From Urinicoccus massiliensis (GTDB taxonomy: Bacteria > Bacillota > Clostridia > Tissierellales > Peptoniphilaceae), in contig NZ_LT635493.1 in the NCBI RefSeq assembly GCF_900120405.1, positions 1,085,452 to 1,149,451 of the forward strand: a stretch of 64,000 bases of DNA, written 5' to 3'. Position numbers and translations under genes: made by a program. Shown one piece after another: positions 35,607 to 43,284 of this stretch. Each line of letters begins with the position of its first letter. The stretch's first letter is position 1. The notes beneath the pieces were generated by a model, which saw only the letters and a program-made list of their open reading frames with translations, ran no database searches and had not been told where the DNA came from.

Positions 35607-35883
35607 AAGACCTTTTCGCGGGGCATGTATAAATATGGGGGATATATTCCCGGGCATATCGCCCGACCCGCAACCCCGAATATATAAATATTGGTAAAAT
35701 ATTTCCCAAACCATCAAAAGCCCGCAACCCCGCAAATATACATATAGGGAATAATTTAAATACACACAAATTCCATCCACCAACCACCCAACCACCCCAA
35801 TAAAAACCAAAAAATAGACAGAAAAAACAAAAAAAGATATAATGATGAAAACGAAAAACCACCCAAAACCACAGGAGCAAACC

Positions 35884-36354
35884 ATGAATCCACACAGAAA
35901 ACAACTTCGCCTAAAAAACTATGACTACCGCTGGAATGGAGCCTACTTCATCACCATAGCAAGCCATCATCGCCAAAAACTTTTCCAAGGCCCCAACCCC
36001 TGCCTAGACCAAATCATCCAAGAAACCTACCAACACATAGAAACCACCTACCCCTATTGCCAAGTCATTGAACAAACCACCATGCCCGACCACCTGCATT
36101 TCCTCCTCATGATCGACGGCCCCGAAAAAATCGAACACCGCCAACCCCTACCCACCATCATCAAAAACTTTAAAGGCTACCTATCCAACCAATACATAAA
36201 AAAAGTAAAACAGGGAAAGCTCCCGCCCTTTCATGAAAAAATATGGCAAAAAGGATATTATGAACGCGTCCTCCGTAGCGAAGAAGAAGTATACCAAGTC
36301 CGAAAATACATCCAAGAAAACCCGTTAAAATTAGCCCTGTTAAAAGAAGAATGA
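35884..36354 (+). CDS. REP-associated tyrosine transposase (RAYT, IS200-like)
   Basis: 156-residue Y1-type HUH endonuclease. N-terminal RLKNYDYRWNGAYFITI is the usual IS200/RAYT start; HUH residues are H70-L71-H72 in MPDHLHFLL; the C-terminal YIQENP (Y142) matches the catalytic-helix motif of RAYTs. Such proteins nick single-stranded REP hairpins next to a GTAG tetranucleotide. The ATG at 35884 has AGGAGC upstream; a longer frame to 35842 lacks one. No partner accessory ORF (TnpB/IscB) is nearby, and inverted REPs flank the gene. Complete and apparently intact. Confidence 0.88.
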   Translation: MNPHRKQLRLKNYDYRWNGAYFITIASHHRQKLFQGPNPCLDQIIQETYQHIETTYPYCQVIEQTTMPDHLHFLLMIDGPEKIEHRQPLPTIIKNFKGYLSNQYIKKVKQGKLPPFHEKIWQKGYYERVLRSEEEVYQVRKYIQENPLKLALLKEE

Positions 36355-36471
36355 AAAAAGAAACAGTAGGGGCATATATAAATATGGAGGTATATTCCCG
36401 GCCATATCGCCCGACCCACAACCCCGAAAATATAAATATTGGCAAAATATTTCCATGCCCGGAACAAAAAT

Positions 36472-36494
36472 GTAGGGGCGATTTCATATCGCCC
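36472..36494 (+). repeat. REP-like hairpin downstream of the RAYT gene
   Basis: GTAG with GGGCGAT / ATCGCCC stem and a TTCAT loop variant. Confidence 0.85.
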
Positions 36495-36546
36495 GTATTG
36501 ATAACCAGGACAGGTAAACACAGGAAACAATATAAATACCCAAACA

Positions 36547-36953
36547 ATCCATTCCCAACCCCCCCAACCCTGAAAATATAAATATTGGGCACAATATAAA
36601 TAACCCCAACAACACCCCGCAATCTCGAATGTGTAAATATGGGGAACAAATTATATTTAACTATTCCCCTCATTTTCACATTTTAACAATTGCAAAAAGG
36701 GCGATATTAAATCGCCCCTACAAGACCTTTATGTGGGGCATATGTAAATATGGGGGACATATTTCCCGGACGATCCATTCCCAACCCCCCCCAATCCCGA
36801 AAATATAAATATTGGGCACAATATAAATAACCCCAACAACACCCCGCAATCTCGAATGTGTAAATATGGGGAACAAATTATATTTAACTATTCCCCTTAT
36901 TTTCACATTTTAACAATTGCAAAAAGGGCGATATAAAATCGCCCCTACAAGAC
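36547..36953. repeat. Direct duplication of about 180 bp
   Basis: The segment 36547-36727 recurs at 36773-36953 with few changes (offset 226 bp). Each copy spans an AT-rich linker and ends with a reverse REP hairpin plus CAAGACCTT. A small number of substitutions separates the copies, so the duplication is recent. Confidence 0.85.
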
Positions 36954-37128
36954 CTTTTCGCGGGGCATGTATAAATATGGGGGTATATTTCCCGGACAAT
37001 CCATTCCCGCCCCGCAACCCTAAAAATGTAAACATAGGAAATAAGGTAAATAACCCCACCAAAAATCCCACTCACAAACCCGAACATATACATACAGGGC
37101 ACAACATAAATACCCAGAAAAACCAATC

Positions 37129-37151
37129 GTAGGGGCGATTTTATATCGCCC
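37129..37151 (+). repeat. REP-like hairpin, canonical stem
   Basis: Same sequence as the copy at 35334-35356, about 230 bp upstream of the S-layer gene promoter. Confidence 0.85.
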
Positions 37152-37362
37152 GATACCGCAACCCCGAATATGTAAATATAGGGAACAATACAAATACCCC
37201 AACCACCCCAACCCCACAAACCCCACAAACCCCAAAATATACATACAGGGCACCATACACCCCACCCCCAATACAAAAAATTGTGAACCCTTTACCAAAC
37301 CCCAAAGGGCATAAAATACAGCCCCGAAACCACTTGACCCTGTTTTGTAACACTTTTGTAAT

Positions 37363-37390
37363 TTTACAAAAAGCCAAACTTGTGTATAAT
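37363..37390 (+). promoter_or_regulatory. S-layer gene promoter
   Basis: TTTACA (37363-37368), 16-bp spacer, TATAAT (37385-37390). The predicted 5' leader is about 145 nt. Confidence 0.75.
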
Positions 37391-37431
37391 GAATATATAA
37401 GAAATGTTCTATGACAACTGAATACATTCCC

Positions 37432-37510
37432 CTCGCGCAAGCGAGACAGGAAATGACTGTTCGTTGTCCGGAACTTTCTGAAAGTACGACAAAAACCTCA
37501 CGGTTTTTGT
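37432..37510 (+). promoter_or_regulatory. Structured leader of the S-layer mRNA
   Basis: Two hairpins: CTCGC-GCAA-GCGAG (37432-37445), with a GNRA tetraloop close to the 5' end, and a 9-bp stem 37489-37497 / 37502-37510 ending GGTTTTTGT. Surface-layer mRNAs often have long stabilising leaders; the second stem could also act as a weak attenuator. Confidence 0.6.
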
Positions 37511-37544
37511 AGATCTACAAATTTTAAGGAGGTCGAAAGACAAT

Positions 37545-39962
37545 ATGAACAAGAAATTTCTTTCACTAGTACTAGCACTAGTCATGGTACTAGGAACTTT
37601 CGGTTCTGTCTTTGCTGAAACTAAAGCTCCAGAAGCTAAAGATGCTAAAAAATCTGAAGTTAAAGTTCCAGAAAAGAAAGAAACCAATGAGAAAGTTCAA
37701 TGGCTTGTTGACAACGAAATCGTTGTAGGACGTAAAGTCAACAAAGACGACAAAAACGCTGACCTAGCATTGGATAAAGACATCCAAAGAGCAGAAGTTA
37801 CCAAACTTCTAATCTATGCTATTGGCCAACAAGACTTAGCTGCACGTCTAAACGGAGTTTACGCTCCCTATACTGACGTTCCAGCTAACCACTGGGCAAA
37901 TGGTCTAATCGCTGCAGGTTCTACAGTTGCTAGCCCTGCTAACGCACTTCCTTTCTTACATGGTATTGGACACAACATGTTCCAACCTGAAAGACAAGTA
38001 CGTTACGACGAATTAGCAAAAATGTTAGTCGTTTTAGTTAAAAAAGACTTAACTAAAGACGGACTTGCTGCTGCTAAATGGCCAACAGACTGGATGAACT
38101 GGGCTGCTCAATTAGGAATCTTCGACGGAATCAACACTCCTGTTGATGGATCCAAACCTGCCGTTCGTCAAGACGCTTTTGTAATGCTTTACAATGCACT
38201 TTACAAATTAGGCGACTTAGTTGCTTATCCATCTCATGAAACAATGGGTATCATCTCTGATGCTACTTTCAACAAGTTCACTGTAAACCAAGGTGACCTT
38301 AAGAAAGAATTCACAGTAAATGCAAACACTAACTTTGTTCCTTCCAAGTATACAAAGGTAGATGGAAAACCTGAATACATTTCTTGGTCAAATGTATATG
38401 GTAATGAAAAAGAATATTACATTGGTTCTTTAGTTCGCGTTTTAGCTGACGATAAAGGCAATGTAACTCACATTATCCAATTAGGTAACCCAGCTGAACT
38501 TGCTAAAGAAGGTAATGGATGGGAAGCTGTAGCTAGTCATGTAGCAGAAACTAAAGATGTAGTTGCATTAGGAACTGTATCTGAGTTCAAATTATCTAAT
38601 GCTAATGTTTATGATTTAAAAAATAAACTAGCAGATAAAGAAGTAACTGTTAAAACAACTGATTCTACTCGCTACTTTGTAGCTGACAACAAAAACGAAG
38701 TATTAACAGAAGTTAAAGATAAAGCTGCTTTATTAGCTCTTTTTGACCGTGCTAAACTTGATGTTAAAAACGGTGTTTATGTAGGATACAACGTATTACC
38801 AAATGCTAAAGTAAATGAAGCAAAAGTTGTTGTAGTTCACGATGTAGACACAAGCAATATTAGCAGTGATATCGTTCGTATTTCAACTCCAGGAACGTTC
38901 AACTATGTTCTTAAAGCACAAAAACCAGGTTATACACCTACTAAAGTTGAAAAATTCGATTTACGCAACTACAAAGCTGCATTCCCAGCTAACTATGGAT
39001 TTGATGGTGAAGATGTTGTTGATTTAGGTTCTAAATCTGGTGACATTCTAATCAACCGTAGTGAAGATCCTGTTTACAAGATCTTAGAAGTTAAGACACA
39101 ACCAGCTGTTAAAGACAACTATTTAACAGGAAAGACAAGCCGTGTTACTACTCTTAAAATTGCTGATAAAGGCAATGGCATTGGATATGTAGACTTACGT
39201 GAAGATACTAAAGTATTCTTCGGCAACCAATTAAAAGAAAATGCTAAAATCCAACTTCACTTTGAAAAAGGTTACAATAATCTAGTAGATGTTGTTTCTG
39301 TACTTGCAGAAAACACTCCACTTAAAGGTTTCTTACCAGAAAAAGTTAAGAACGTTGAAGATGCTCGTGAAGTAAAAGCTGAATTCATTTCTGCTACAGA
39401 ATTAGGAAAAACTGGAAGATACACTGTAAAAGTTTACCTAATTGAAAATGGTACAAAAGCAAGAACAGCTACTACTTTTGAGTTACGTAACGAAGGAGTT
39501 GACTTAACTAAACTTGTACCTGGTCAAGAAATTACTTTCAATGACCTAGGAGTTAAGGGAGCTAGCAACTTACCATTAATTGGTGACCTTAAGGGTGCTG
39601 ACGTTAAAGCAGATGCTAAAGCTGAAATTGCTAAATTAACTGACTTAGAAGCAGCTGAAAAAACTGCTGCTGAAGGTAAAGTGGATGCTGCAGCAACAAA
39701 AGCAGATGTAGACAAAGCAGTTCAAGACGCTAAAGACTTAAACGATGTAAATACAGTGCTAAAAGCAACTACAAAAGTAGTACTTCCAAAAGGATCTACT
39801 ATTGATGAAGCTACTGTAAAAGCAAATCTTCCAAAGAATGAAAAAGGCGTTAAGGTAGAAGCTACTAAGGTAGATTCTGGTGCTAAAACAGCTGATTTAA
39901 AATTCACTAAAGGTGACGCAAGCAAACCTGCAACTGGTGTTACAGTTGTAGTTGCTAAATAA
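37545..39962 (+). CDS. SLH-domain S-layer protein
   Basis: 805 residues. Cleavable signal peptide (MNKKFLSLVLALVMVLGTFGSVFA, cut after A24), then a Lys/Glu-rich linker and three diverged SLH repeats (about 48-225; YTDVPANHWANGLIAAGS is the clearest), which bind pyruvylated wall polymer. The central part is beta-rich and unrecognised; the last 150 residues are Ala/Lys/Asp-rich helical repeats (AAEKTAAEGKVDAAATKAD) followed by a small beta domain. Codon use is strongly biased (GCT, GTT, GAA, AAA) and unlike the neighbours, consistent with very high expression. RBS AAGGAGG. Confidence 0.9.
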   Translation: MNKKFLSLVLALVMVLGTFGSVFAETKAPEAKDAKKSEVKVPEKKETNEKVQWLVDNEIVVGRKVNKDDKNADLALDKDIQRAEVTKLLIYAIGQQDLAARLNGVYAPYTDVPANHWANGLIAAGSTVASPANALPFLHGIGHNMFQPERQVRYDELAKMLVVLVKKDLTKDGLAAAKWPTDWMNWAAQLGIFDGINTPVDGSKPAVRQDAFVMLYNALYKLGDLVAYPSHETMGIISDATFNKFTVNQGDLKKEFTVNANTNFVPSKYTKVDGKPEYISWSNVYGNEKEYYIGSLVRVLADDKGNVTHIIQLGNPAELAKEGNGWEAVASHVAETKDVVALGTVSEFKLSNANVYDLKNKLADKEVTVKTTDSTRYFVADNKNEVLTEVKDKAALLALFDRAKLDVKNGVYVGYNVLPNAKVNEAKVVVVHDVDTSNISSDIVRISTPGTFNYVLKAQKPGYTPTKVEKFDLRNYKAAFPANYGFDGEDVVDLGSKSGDILINRSEDPVYKILEVKTQPAVKDNYLTGKTSRVTTLKIADKGNGIGYVDLREDTKVFFGNQLKENAKIQLHFEKGYNNLVDVVSVLAENTPLKGFLPEKVKNVEDAREVKAEFISATELGKTGRYTVKVYLIENGTKARTATTFELRNEGVDLTKLVPGQEITFNDLGVKGASNLPLIGDLKGADVKADAKAEIAKLTDLEAAEKTAAEGKVDAAATKADVDKAVQDAKDLNDVNTVLKATTKVVLPKGSTIDEATVKANLPKNEKGVKVEATKVDSGAKTADLKFTKGDASKPATGVTVVVAK

Positions 39963-39987
39963 GACATCGTCTTACAAATAAAAAAAG

Positions 39988-40010
39988 AAGCCCTCGGGCT
40001 TCTTTTTTTG
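39988..40010 (+). terminator. S-layer gene terminator
   Basis: GAAGCCC / GGGCTTC palindrome preceded by A-rich and followed by T-rich sequence. Confidence 0.9.
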
Positions 40011-40474
40011 TACTTATTTTTAAAGAAAAAGAGAGAGGGCCCCGGCAGGAAGGCCCCCGCCCCCTAGGGATACACTTGGCTTTGGAAATCGCCCCTACAA
40101 TTGGAATTTCTGAATATTTATCTTGTTCCCTTGTGTTTATATGTTCGGGTTTGCGGGTCGGGCGATATAGCCGTCGATTTCTAGCTGCTCAAGCAAAGCT
40201 TTCGCAGGAAATCTTGGCATGAGACCTGCCACGAAATCAAAGATTTCGGGCTAGGGCTTCAAAATCGCCCCTACGACTGGTTTTTCTGTTTATTTATATT
40301 GTTCCCTTGTGTTTATATATTCTGCTTATTCATGCGGGCGATATAAAATCGCCCCTACGATTGGTTTTTCTGGGTATTTATCTTGGACCTATATTTACAT
40401 ATTCTGTTTATCAATACGGGCGATATGAAATCGCCCCTACGATTGGTTTTCCTACAAACCCATCCCACGAAAAA
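40011..40474. repeat. Repeat block 4: reverse REPs after the S-layer gene
   Basis: No gene. A half REP (40088-40097), a REP interrupted by a modular insertion (40160-40274), and simple reverse REPs at 40336-40358 and 40418-40440, with linkers of the CTTGTGTTTATATATTCTG type. Confidence 0.85.
40160..40274 (-). repeat. REP hairpin with A/F modular insertion
   Basis: Arms GGGCGAT and ATCGCCCCTAC surround about 92 bp of modules. On the minus strand these read: CCCTAGCCCGAAATC / GATTTCGTGGCAGGTC (A-type), then an F-type GATTTC..GAAATC hairpin with a CTGCG..CAGC-like interior. Close relative of the copy at 41862-41976. Confidence 0.75.
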
Positions 40475-40475
40475 A

Positions 40476-40496
40476 CCCTTGACCATTGGTCAAGGG
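40476..40496 (-). terminator. Terminator of the YvrJ/DUF2922/DUF1659 operon
   Basis: Perfect 9-bp stem CCCTTGACC / GGTCAAGGG with ATT loop; on the minus strand it is followed by six T. Confidence 0.88.
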
Positions 40497-40510
40497 CTTT
40501 TCTTTCTTTC

Positions 40511-40654
40511 TTACTTCAATTGTTCGATAGCGGCCATCAACCGGGCTAGGGTTTCGTTGAGTTCTTCCATTTTGGACTCCATTCTCAGGAGCATAAAGGA
40601 AGCCACAACGATGGGGAAGCCCATATTGGCGATGGAGGATAGGATGTCTTCCAT
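40511..40654 (-). CDS. YvrJ-family small membrane protein
   Basis: 47 residues, easily missed because it is so short. MEDILSSIANMGFPIVVAS has one hydrophobic helix with the family's GFPIVV core, followed by an amphipathic helix rich in Glu/Met/Leu (RMESKMEELNETL). Strong RBS AAGGAGGACC before ATG 40654. Last gene of a minus-strand trio with DUF2922 and DUF1659 proteins. YvrJ of B. subtilis lies beside the SigO/RsoA sigma genes; a sigma-like gene is also close by here. Function unknown. Confidence 0.85.
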   Translation of the reverse strand: MEDILSSIANMGFPIVVASFMLLRMESKMEELNETLARLMAAIEQLK

Positions 40655-40667
40655 AGGTGGGTCCTCC

Positions 40668-40880
40668 TTAAATCAAGGAGGATACTTTGGTTTCGATGAG
40701 CTTGGCGGAGAGCTTGTCTACGACTAAGTCGTTTTTACCAAAGATTTTTTCTGTAATCATGGCGTCCATGACGCCGGTTACGGCTGTGGTGTCTAGGTCT
40801 TTTTTGACGTCTTTGATCCGCAGGGTCAGGTTTTTGTCAGCTTGGGTTTTAAAGGTGCATTCGAGTTGGTATCTGTTCAT
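40668..40880 (-). CDS. DUF2922-family protein
   Basis: 70 residues: NRYQLECTFKTQADKNLTLRIKDVKKDL matches the family pattern (beta strand, K..ti.i.d.k.dl). Cytoplasmic, no signal. RBS AAGGAGGTAAACC. Between the DUF1659 and YvrJ genes, a grouping often seen in Firmicutes from memory. Function unknown. Confidence 0.8.
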   Translation of the reverse strand: MNRYQLECTFKTQADKNLTLRIKDVKKDLDTTAVTGVMDAMITEKIFGKNDLVVDKLSAKLIETKVSSLI

Positions 40881-40891
40881 GGTTTACCTCC

Positions 40892-41110
40892 TTAGGCTTC
40901 TGGGTTTAGGCGGACGGTTTCGATCTTCAAGATTCCTGTGCAGGTCTCGTCAAAGAGTTTGGTCAGGGCTTGACCGCCTCTTAAGAGGGCCTGGTCATCA
41001 ATGGCTTCATTGATGTTGGAGAAGGACTTGGTCTTTAGGATGGGTTTTCCATTTTTTTGGACTCCTGTGTCCAGTTCTAAGCGTAGGGCGATTTTTTCTT
41101 TTTTTGCCAT
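40892..41110 (-). CDS. DUF1659-family protein
   Basis: 72 residues: LRLELDTGVQKNGKPILKTKSFSNIN is the characteristic DUF1659 segment. RBS GAAAGGAGCC. First of the trio. Its size and fold pattern resemble the DUF2922 product, and the two may be distant paralogues. Function unknown. Confidence 0.8.
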   Translation of the reverse strand: MAKKEKIALRLELDTGVQKNGKPILKTKSFSNINEAIDDQALLRGGQALTKLFDETCTGILKIETVRLNPEA

Positions 41111-41176
41111 GGTTGGCTCCTTTCTTTTTCTTTCAACGGCTTACACTTTACATATGTTTTTGGATTGAATTTTCCC

Positions 41177-41692
41177 CTAGTCTTTTTGGAAAAAATTTTT
41201 TTGGTAGTCGGCGAGGATTTTCTCGGCCAGGATTCCATTGTTGTAGGCTTTTTGGGCGGTGGCTAGGCTACAGGCCAGGGGGATTTGGTAGTGGGGCAGG
41301 ATAAAGCTGGCGGGTGGGACTAGGTCTTGGATGGCCTGGTAGGCGATAAAACCGTAGCAGGGGTCGCGGGAGATTTTTGGTTTACGGACCTTGCAGGAGA
41401 TGAAGATTTGTCCGGCCAGGTAGAGGGGCAGGGGGCCTGTCAGGCCTTTTTGCCGGAAGAAGGATTTCAGGGCCTTGGGGTCTAGGAAGTAGGTCTTGGC
41501 GAATTGGTCCATAAAGTGGGTAATGGGGACGGGCAGGGTGGTGGTTTGCCCGTCTTGGGTGTAGATTTGTGTTCCGTCGCCGGTTTGGTCTAGGTAGACG
41601 GGAAGGATGGTTTGGATCCTTTCGTAGGGGACGGGGTGGGGTTTTTGTTTTTTTGTGGTTTGTGGTTGTGGTTGGTTTGGTTGATTTTTCAT
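41177..41692 (-). CDS. Hypothetical protein upstream of the DUF1659 operon
   Basis: 171 residues, cytoplasmic. Pro/Gln/Lys-rich N-terminus (1-20), then a globular part with PLYLAGQIFISCKVRKP and RDPCYGFIAYQAI. I do not recognise it with confidence. The order 'LP-x-YL..IF...R....DP..YGFI' faintly recalls ComK-type regulators, which would suit a gene next to a sigma factor, but this is a guess. RBS GGGAGGCAAC. Same strand as the DUF1659 operon, 66 bp upstream. Confidence 0.7.
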   Translation of the reverse strand: MKNQPNQPQPQTTKKQKPHPVPYERIQTILPVYLDQTGDGTQIYTQDGQTTTLPVPITHFMDQFAKTYFLDPKALKSFFRQKGLTGPLPLYLAGQIFISCKVRKPKISRDPCYGFIAYQAIQDLVPPASFILPHYQIPLACSLATAQKAYNNGILAEKILADYQKNFFQKD

Positions 41693-41861
41693 GTTGCCTC
41701 CCTTTTTTGTTTGGATTGGGTGGGGTGGATTATTTGGACATATTTTTGCAATTGTGTATATGCAACAATGAGGGGGATGGGTAAATATTATTGAATTCCA
41801 TGGGAATTCTGTTTATTGACGTGATTTTTTACATTTACATTTTAAATTGATGGATGATCTT

Positions 41862-41976
41862 GTAGGGGCGATTTTGAAGCCCTAGCCCGAAATCTATGAT
41901 TTCGTGGCAGGTCTCATGCCAAGATTTCCTGTGAAAGCTTTGCTTGAACAGCTAGAAATCGACGGCTATATCGCCC
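41862..41976 (+). repeat. REP hairpin with A/F modular insertion
   Basis: GTAGGGGCGATTTT, then GAAATCTATGATTTC (A-type) and GATTTCCTGTGAA...CAGCTAGAAATC (F-type), closed by TATATCGCCC. The F interior (CTG..CAG) differs from other copies while staying paired. Confidence 0.75.
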
Positions 41977-42147
41977 ACCCGCAAACCCGAATATGTTTGT
42001 ATTGGGAATAAATGTGTATTGACCTTGTTTCCTTGTGTTTATATATCTTGTTTATCCATGTGGGCGACACAGGGTCGCCCCTACAAAACTACATCAAACC
42101 AACCTACATTTTCCTGAAATATACCGATCCGATGATTCAAATTGAGA

Positions 42148-42228
42148 GAAAAAATCGATGAGCCGTTAAAAAAATTCAATGTTTGAGCGAAGCGAGTTTT
42201 GAATTTTTAGGCTTGTCGATTTTTTCTT
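42148..42228. repeat. Long hairpin with GAGCGAAGCGAG tip (copy 1)
   Basis: Outer arms AAAAAATCGA / TCGATTTTTT, then GAGCC / GGCTT, TTAAAAA / TTTTTA and ATTCAA / TTGAAT, tip GTTTGAGCGAAGCGAGTTT. Copy 2 near 46.45 kb has a different arm sequence but equally good pairing. Confidence 0.75.
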
Positions 42229-42237
42229 ACATCCAGG

Positions 42238-42388
42238 GCGTTAGGGTGAGAGGTAGGGGTTTGGGGAAGGATAGGGCGAATCAAGACGCCCTACTTCCTT
42301 CCCCAATATATAGGGAAAAGGGTATATATAGAGAAGAATGTAAATAGGGATGTTCCCTATATAAAATATCCCTGGGAACGGAATAACG
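42238..42388. repeat. 150-bp repeated block (copy 1)
   Basis: From GCGTTAGGGTGAGAGG to GGGAACGGAATAACGGGC; nearly identical to 46535-46688. Contains GGGGAAGG / CCTTCCCC and AGGGCG / CGCCCT inverted repeats, and GTTCCC / GGGAAC further on. It sits between a long hairpin and a REP in both places. Confidence 0.85.
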
Positions 42389-42481
42389 GGCGACACCAGG
42401 TCGCCCCTACAATGGTTTGTGCATTTACACAATCCCCAATCCATTTTTTGGCGAAGGCTGCATTCATTTACGAACAAAAAA

Positions 42482-42493
42482 GAACATACGTTC
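42482..42493. promoter_or_regulatory. LexA-like (SOS) box 1
   Basis: GAACATACGTTC, an exact match to the Firmicute core GAAC-N4-GTTC, embedded in AGAAC..GTTCT. Confidence 0.65.
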
Positions 42494-42593
42494 TAATCAA
42501 TATGATACATCAATTTTTCTTGTCTTTCAAGAATTTTTCCCGGCTTATTTTTTGATCTAAGGGGAAATTTTTTCAATAAAAGCTTCAGAAAAT

Positions 42594-42627
42594 GCCCTGT
42601 AGTTTTGAAAACTACGGGGGATTTTTT
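42594..42627 (+). terminator. Orphan plus-strand terminator
   Basis: Stem CCC-GTAGTTTT / AAAACTAC-GGG and six T. No plus-strand gene ends here, so it may close a short transcript starting near the first SOS box, or insulate the sigma gene. Confidence 0.65.
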
Positions 42628-42671
42628 CTTTTTGTCCAGGTTTTTGGAAAAGAACAGGGGTAGGAAGAAAA

Positions 42672-42683
42672 GAACATATGTTT
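42672..42683. promoter_or_regulatory. LexA-like (SOS) box 2
   Basis: GAACATATGTTT, one mismatch from GAAC-N4-GTTC, overlapping the -35 of the sigma-gene promoter. Confidence 0.6.
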
Positions 42684-42709
42684 TACTTTTTGGCTTTTTC
42701 TCCTATACT
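42681..42709 (+). promoter_or_regulatory. Sigma-factor gene promoter
   Basis: TTTTAC (42681-42686), 17-bp spacer, TATACT (42704-42709), followed by GGTGGGGAAAGGAGG and the start codon. Confidence 0.6.
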
Positions 42710-42732
42710 GGTGGGGAAAGGAGGTGAAATGT

Positions 42733-43284
42733 ATGAAGGTTATTTTGGATCCCCGAGAGTATTCTATGGAGGAAATTTATGAGGCTTATGAGGGTCTTTG
42801 TCGCAAGACGGTCCGGGCTTATGGCTGGGAGGGGGCTTCTAAGGAGGATCTTTTCCAGGAGTGTGTCTTGGAATTGTGTCGCTGTGTCCGGGATTTTGAT
42901 CCGGGGCGGGGGGTTGCTTTTCCGGCTTATGTCCAAAGGGCTTTAAAGTACCGGGTCTATGGGGTGCAAAGGAAGTGGTTCAAGGGCCAGGTGGAGTCTT
43001 TGGATGCCGGGGAGGATTTTCAGGAGGCCTTGTTGGATCCTTTTGACTTGGAGGAGGCGGTTTGCCGGGAGGACGGGCAAAGGCGGCTGGATTTTTATCT
43101 GGGGTCTTTGCCTCCCCGGCAGGGGGAAGTTTTGCGGCTCTATTATTATGAAAATTTGTCTTTGTCGGAGATTGCTGGTTTTTTGGGCCTGGCTTATAAG
43201 TCGGTGGAGAACACCAAGGCGGCTGGGCTGAGGAATTTAAGGAGGTTATTTGATGTTTGTGAAGAAGAAGTTGATTCGTTTTAA
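42733..43284 (+). CDS. Sigma-70-family RNA polymerase sigma factor (small, alternative)
   Basis: 183 residues with only regions 2 and 4. Region 2: YEAYEGLCRKTVRAYGWEG...EDLFQECVLELCRCVRDFDPGRGVAFPAYVQRALKYRVYGVQRK. Region 4: LPPRQGEVLRLYYYENLSLSEIAGFLGLAYKSVENTKAAGLRNLRRLF (about 127-175). Size and layout fit ECF-like or UviA/SigO-type alternative sigma factors. ATG 42733 follows AAAGGAGGTG. Overlaps the amidase gene by 32 bp. LexA-like boxes upstream suggest DNA-damage control (inference). Target promoters unknown. Confidence 0.85.
   Translation: MKVILDPREYSMEEIYEAYEGLCRKTVRAYGWEGASKEDLFQECVLELCRCVRDFDPGRGVAFPAYVQRALKYRVYGVQRKWFKGQVESLDAGEDFQEALLDPFDLEEAVCREDGQRRLDFYLGSLPPRQGEVLRLYYYENLSLSEIAGFLGLAYKSVENTKAAGLRNLRRLFDVCEEEVDSF

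Larger units (their letters stand above)
34996..35883. repeat. Repeat block 2: REP and modular elements upstream of the RAYT gene
   Basis: No gene. REPs at 35011-35032 (partial), 35059-35273 (with insertion), 35334-35356, 35415-35497 (with insertion) and 35584-35606 (reverse). They are separated by AT-rich linkers of the type CCCGCAACCCGAATATGT...GGGAACA, which are themselves repeated. The last 80 bp before the RAYT gene are A-rich with few repeats. Confidence 0.85.
36355..37362. repeat. Repeat block 3 between the RAYT and S-layer genes
   Basis: No gene. REPs at 36472-36494 (+), 36699-36721 (-), 36926-36948 (-) and 37129-37151 (+), separated by linkers rich in ATATAAATA with GGGGAACA. A 180-bp segment is directly repeated within it. 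Frames read through this region are translations of repeat sequence. Confidence 0.85.
41693..42470. repeat. Repeat block 5 and long covarying hairpin
   Basis: No gene. REP with insertion (41862-41976), simple reverse REPs (42062-42084, 42388-42410), a long hairpin (about 42148-42228) and a 150-bp block (42238-42388) repeated near 46.5 kb. The linker 41977-42061 has the GGGAATAAATGTG...CTTGTGTTTATATAT sequence shared with 43779-43863. Confidence 0.85.

Noticed and set aside
36355-37362. CRISPR-like appearance of repeated short sequences
   Set aside because: Repeats are palindromic, occur in both orientations, have irregular spacing and conserved linkers, and there are no cas genes in the window.
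35141-37440. Several minus-strand reading frames of 60-170 codons (for example 35427-35885, 36170-36679, 36884-37276)
   Set aside because: They are translations of REP and linker repeats; the peptides share the same Tyr/Gly/Ile-rich strings and lack ribosome-binding sites.
42241-42477. Reading frames in the 150-bp repeated block (also 46291-46644)
   Set aside because: Both copies code for similar peptides only because the DNA is duplicated; no RBS or recognisable protein.
42241-42477. tRNA or rRNA genes in the repeat blocks
   Set aside because: No cloverleaf with T-arm GTTCRA and matching acceptor stem was found; I see no tRNA gene anywhere in the window.
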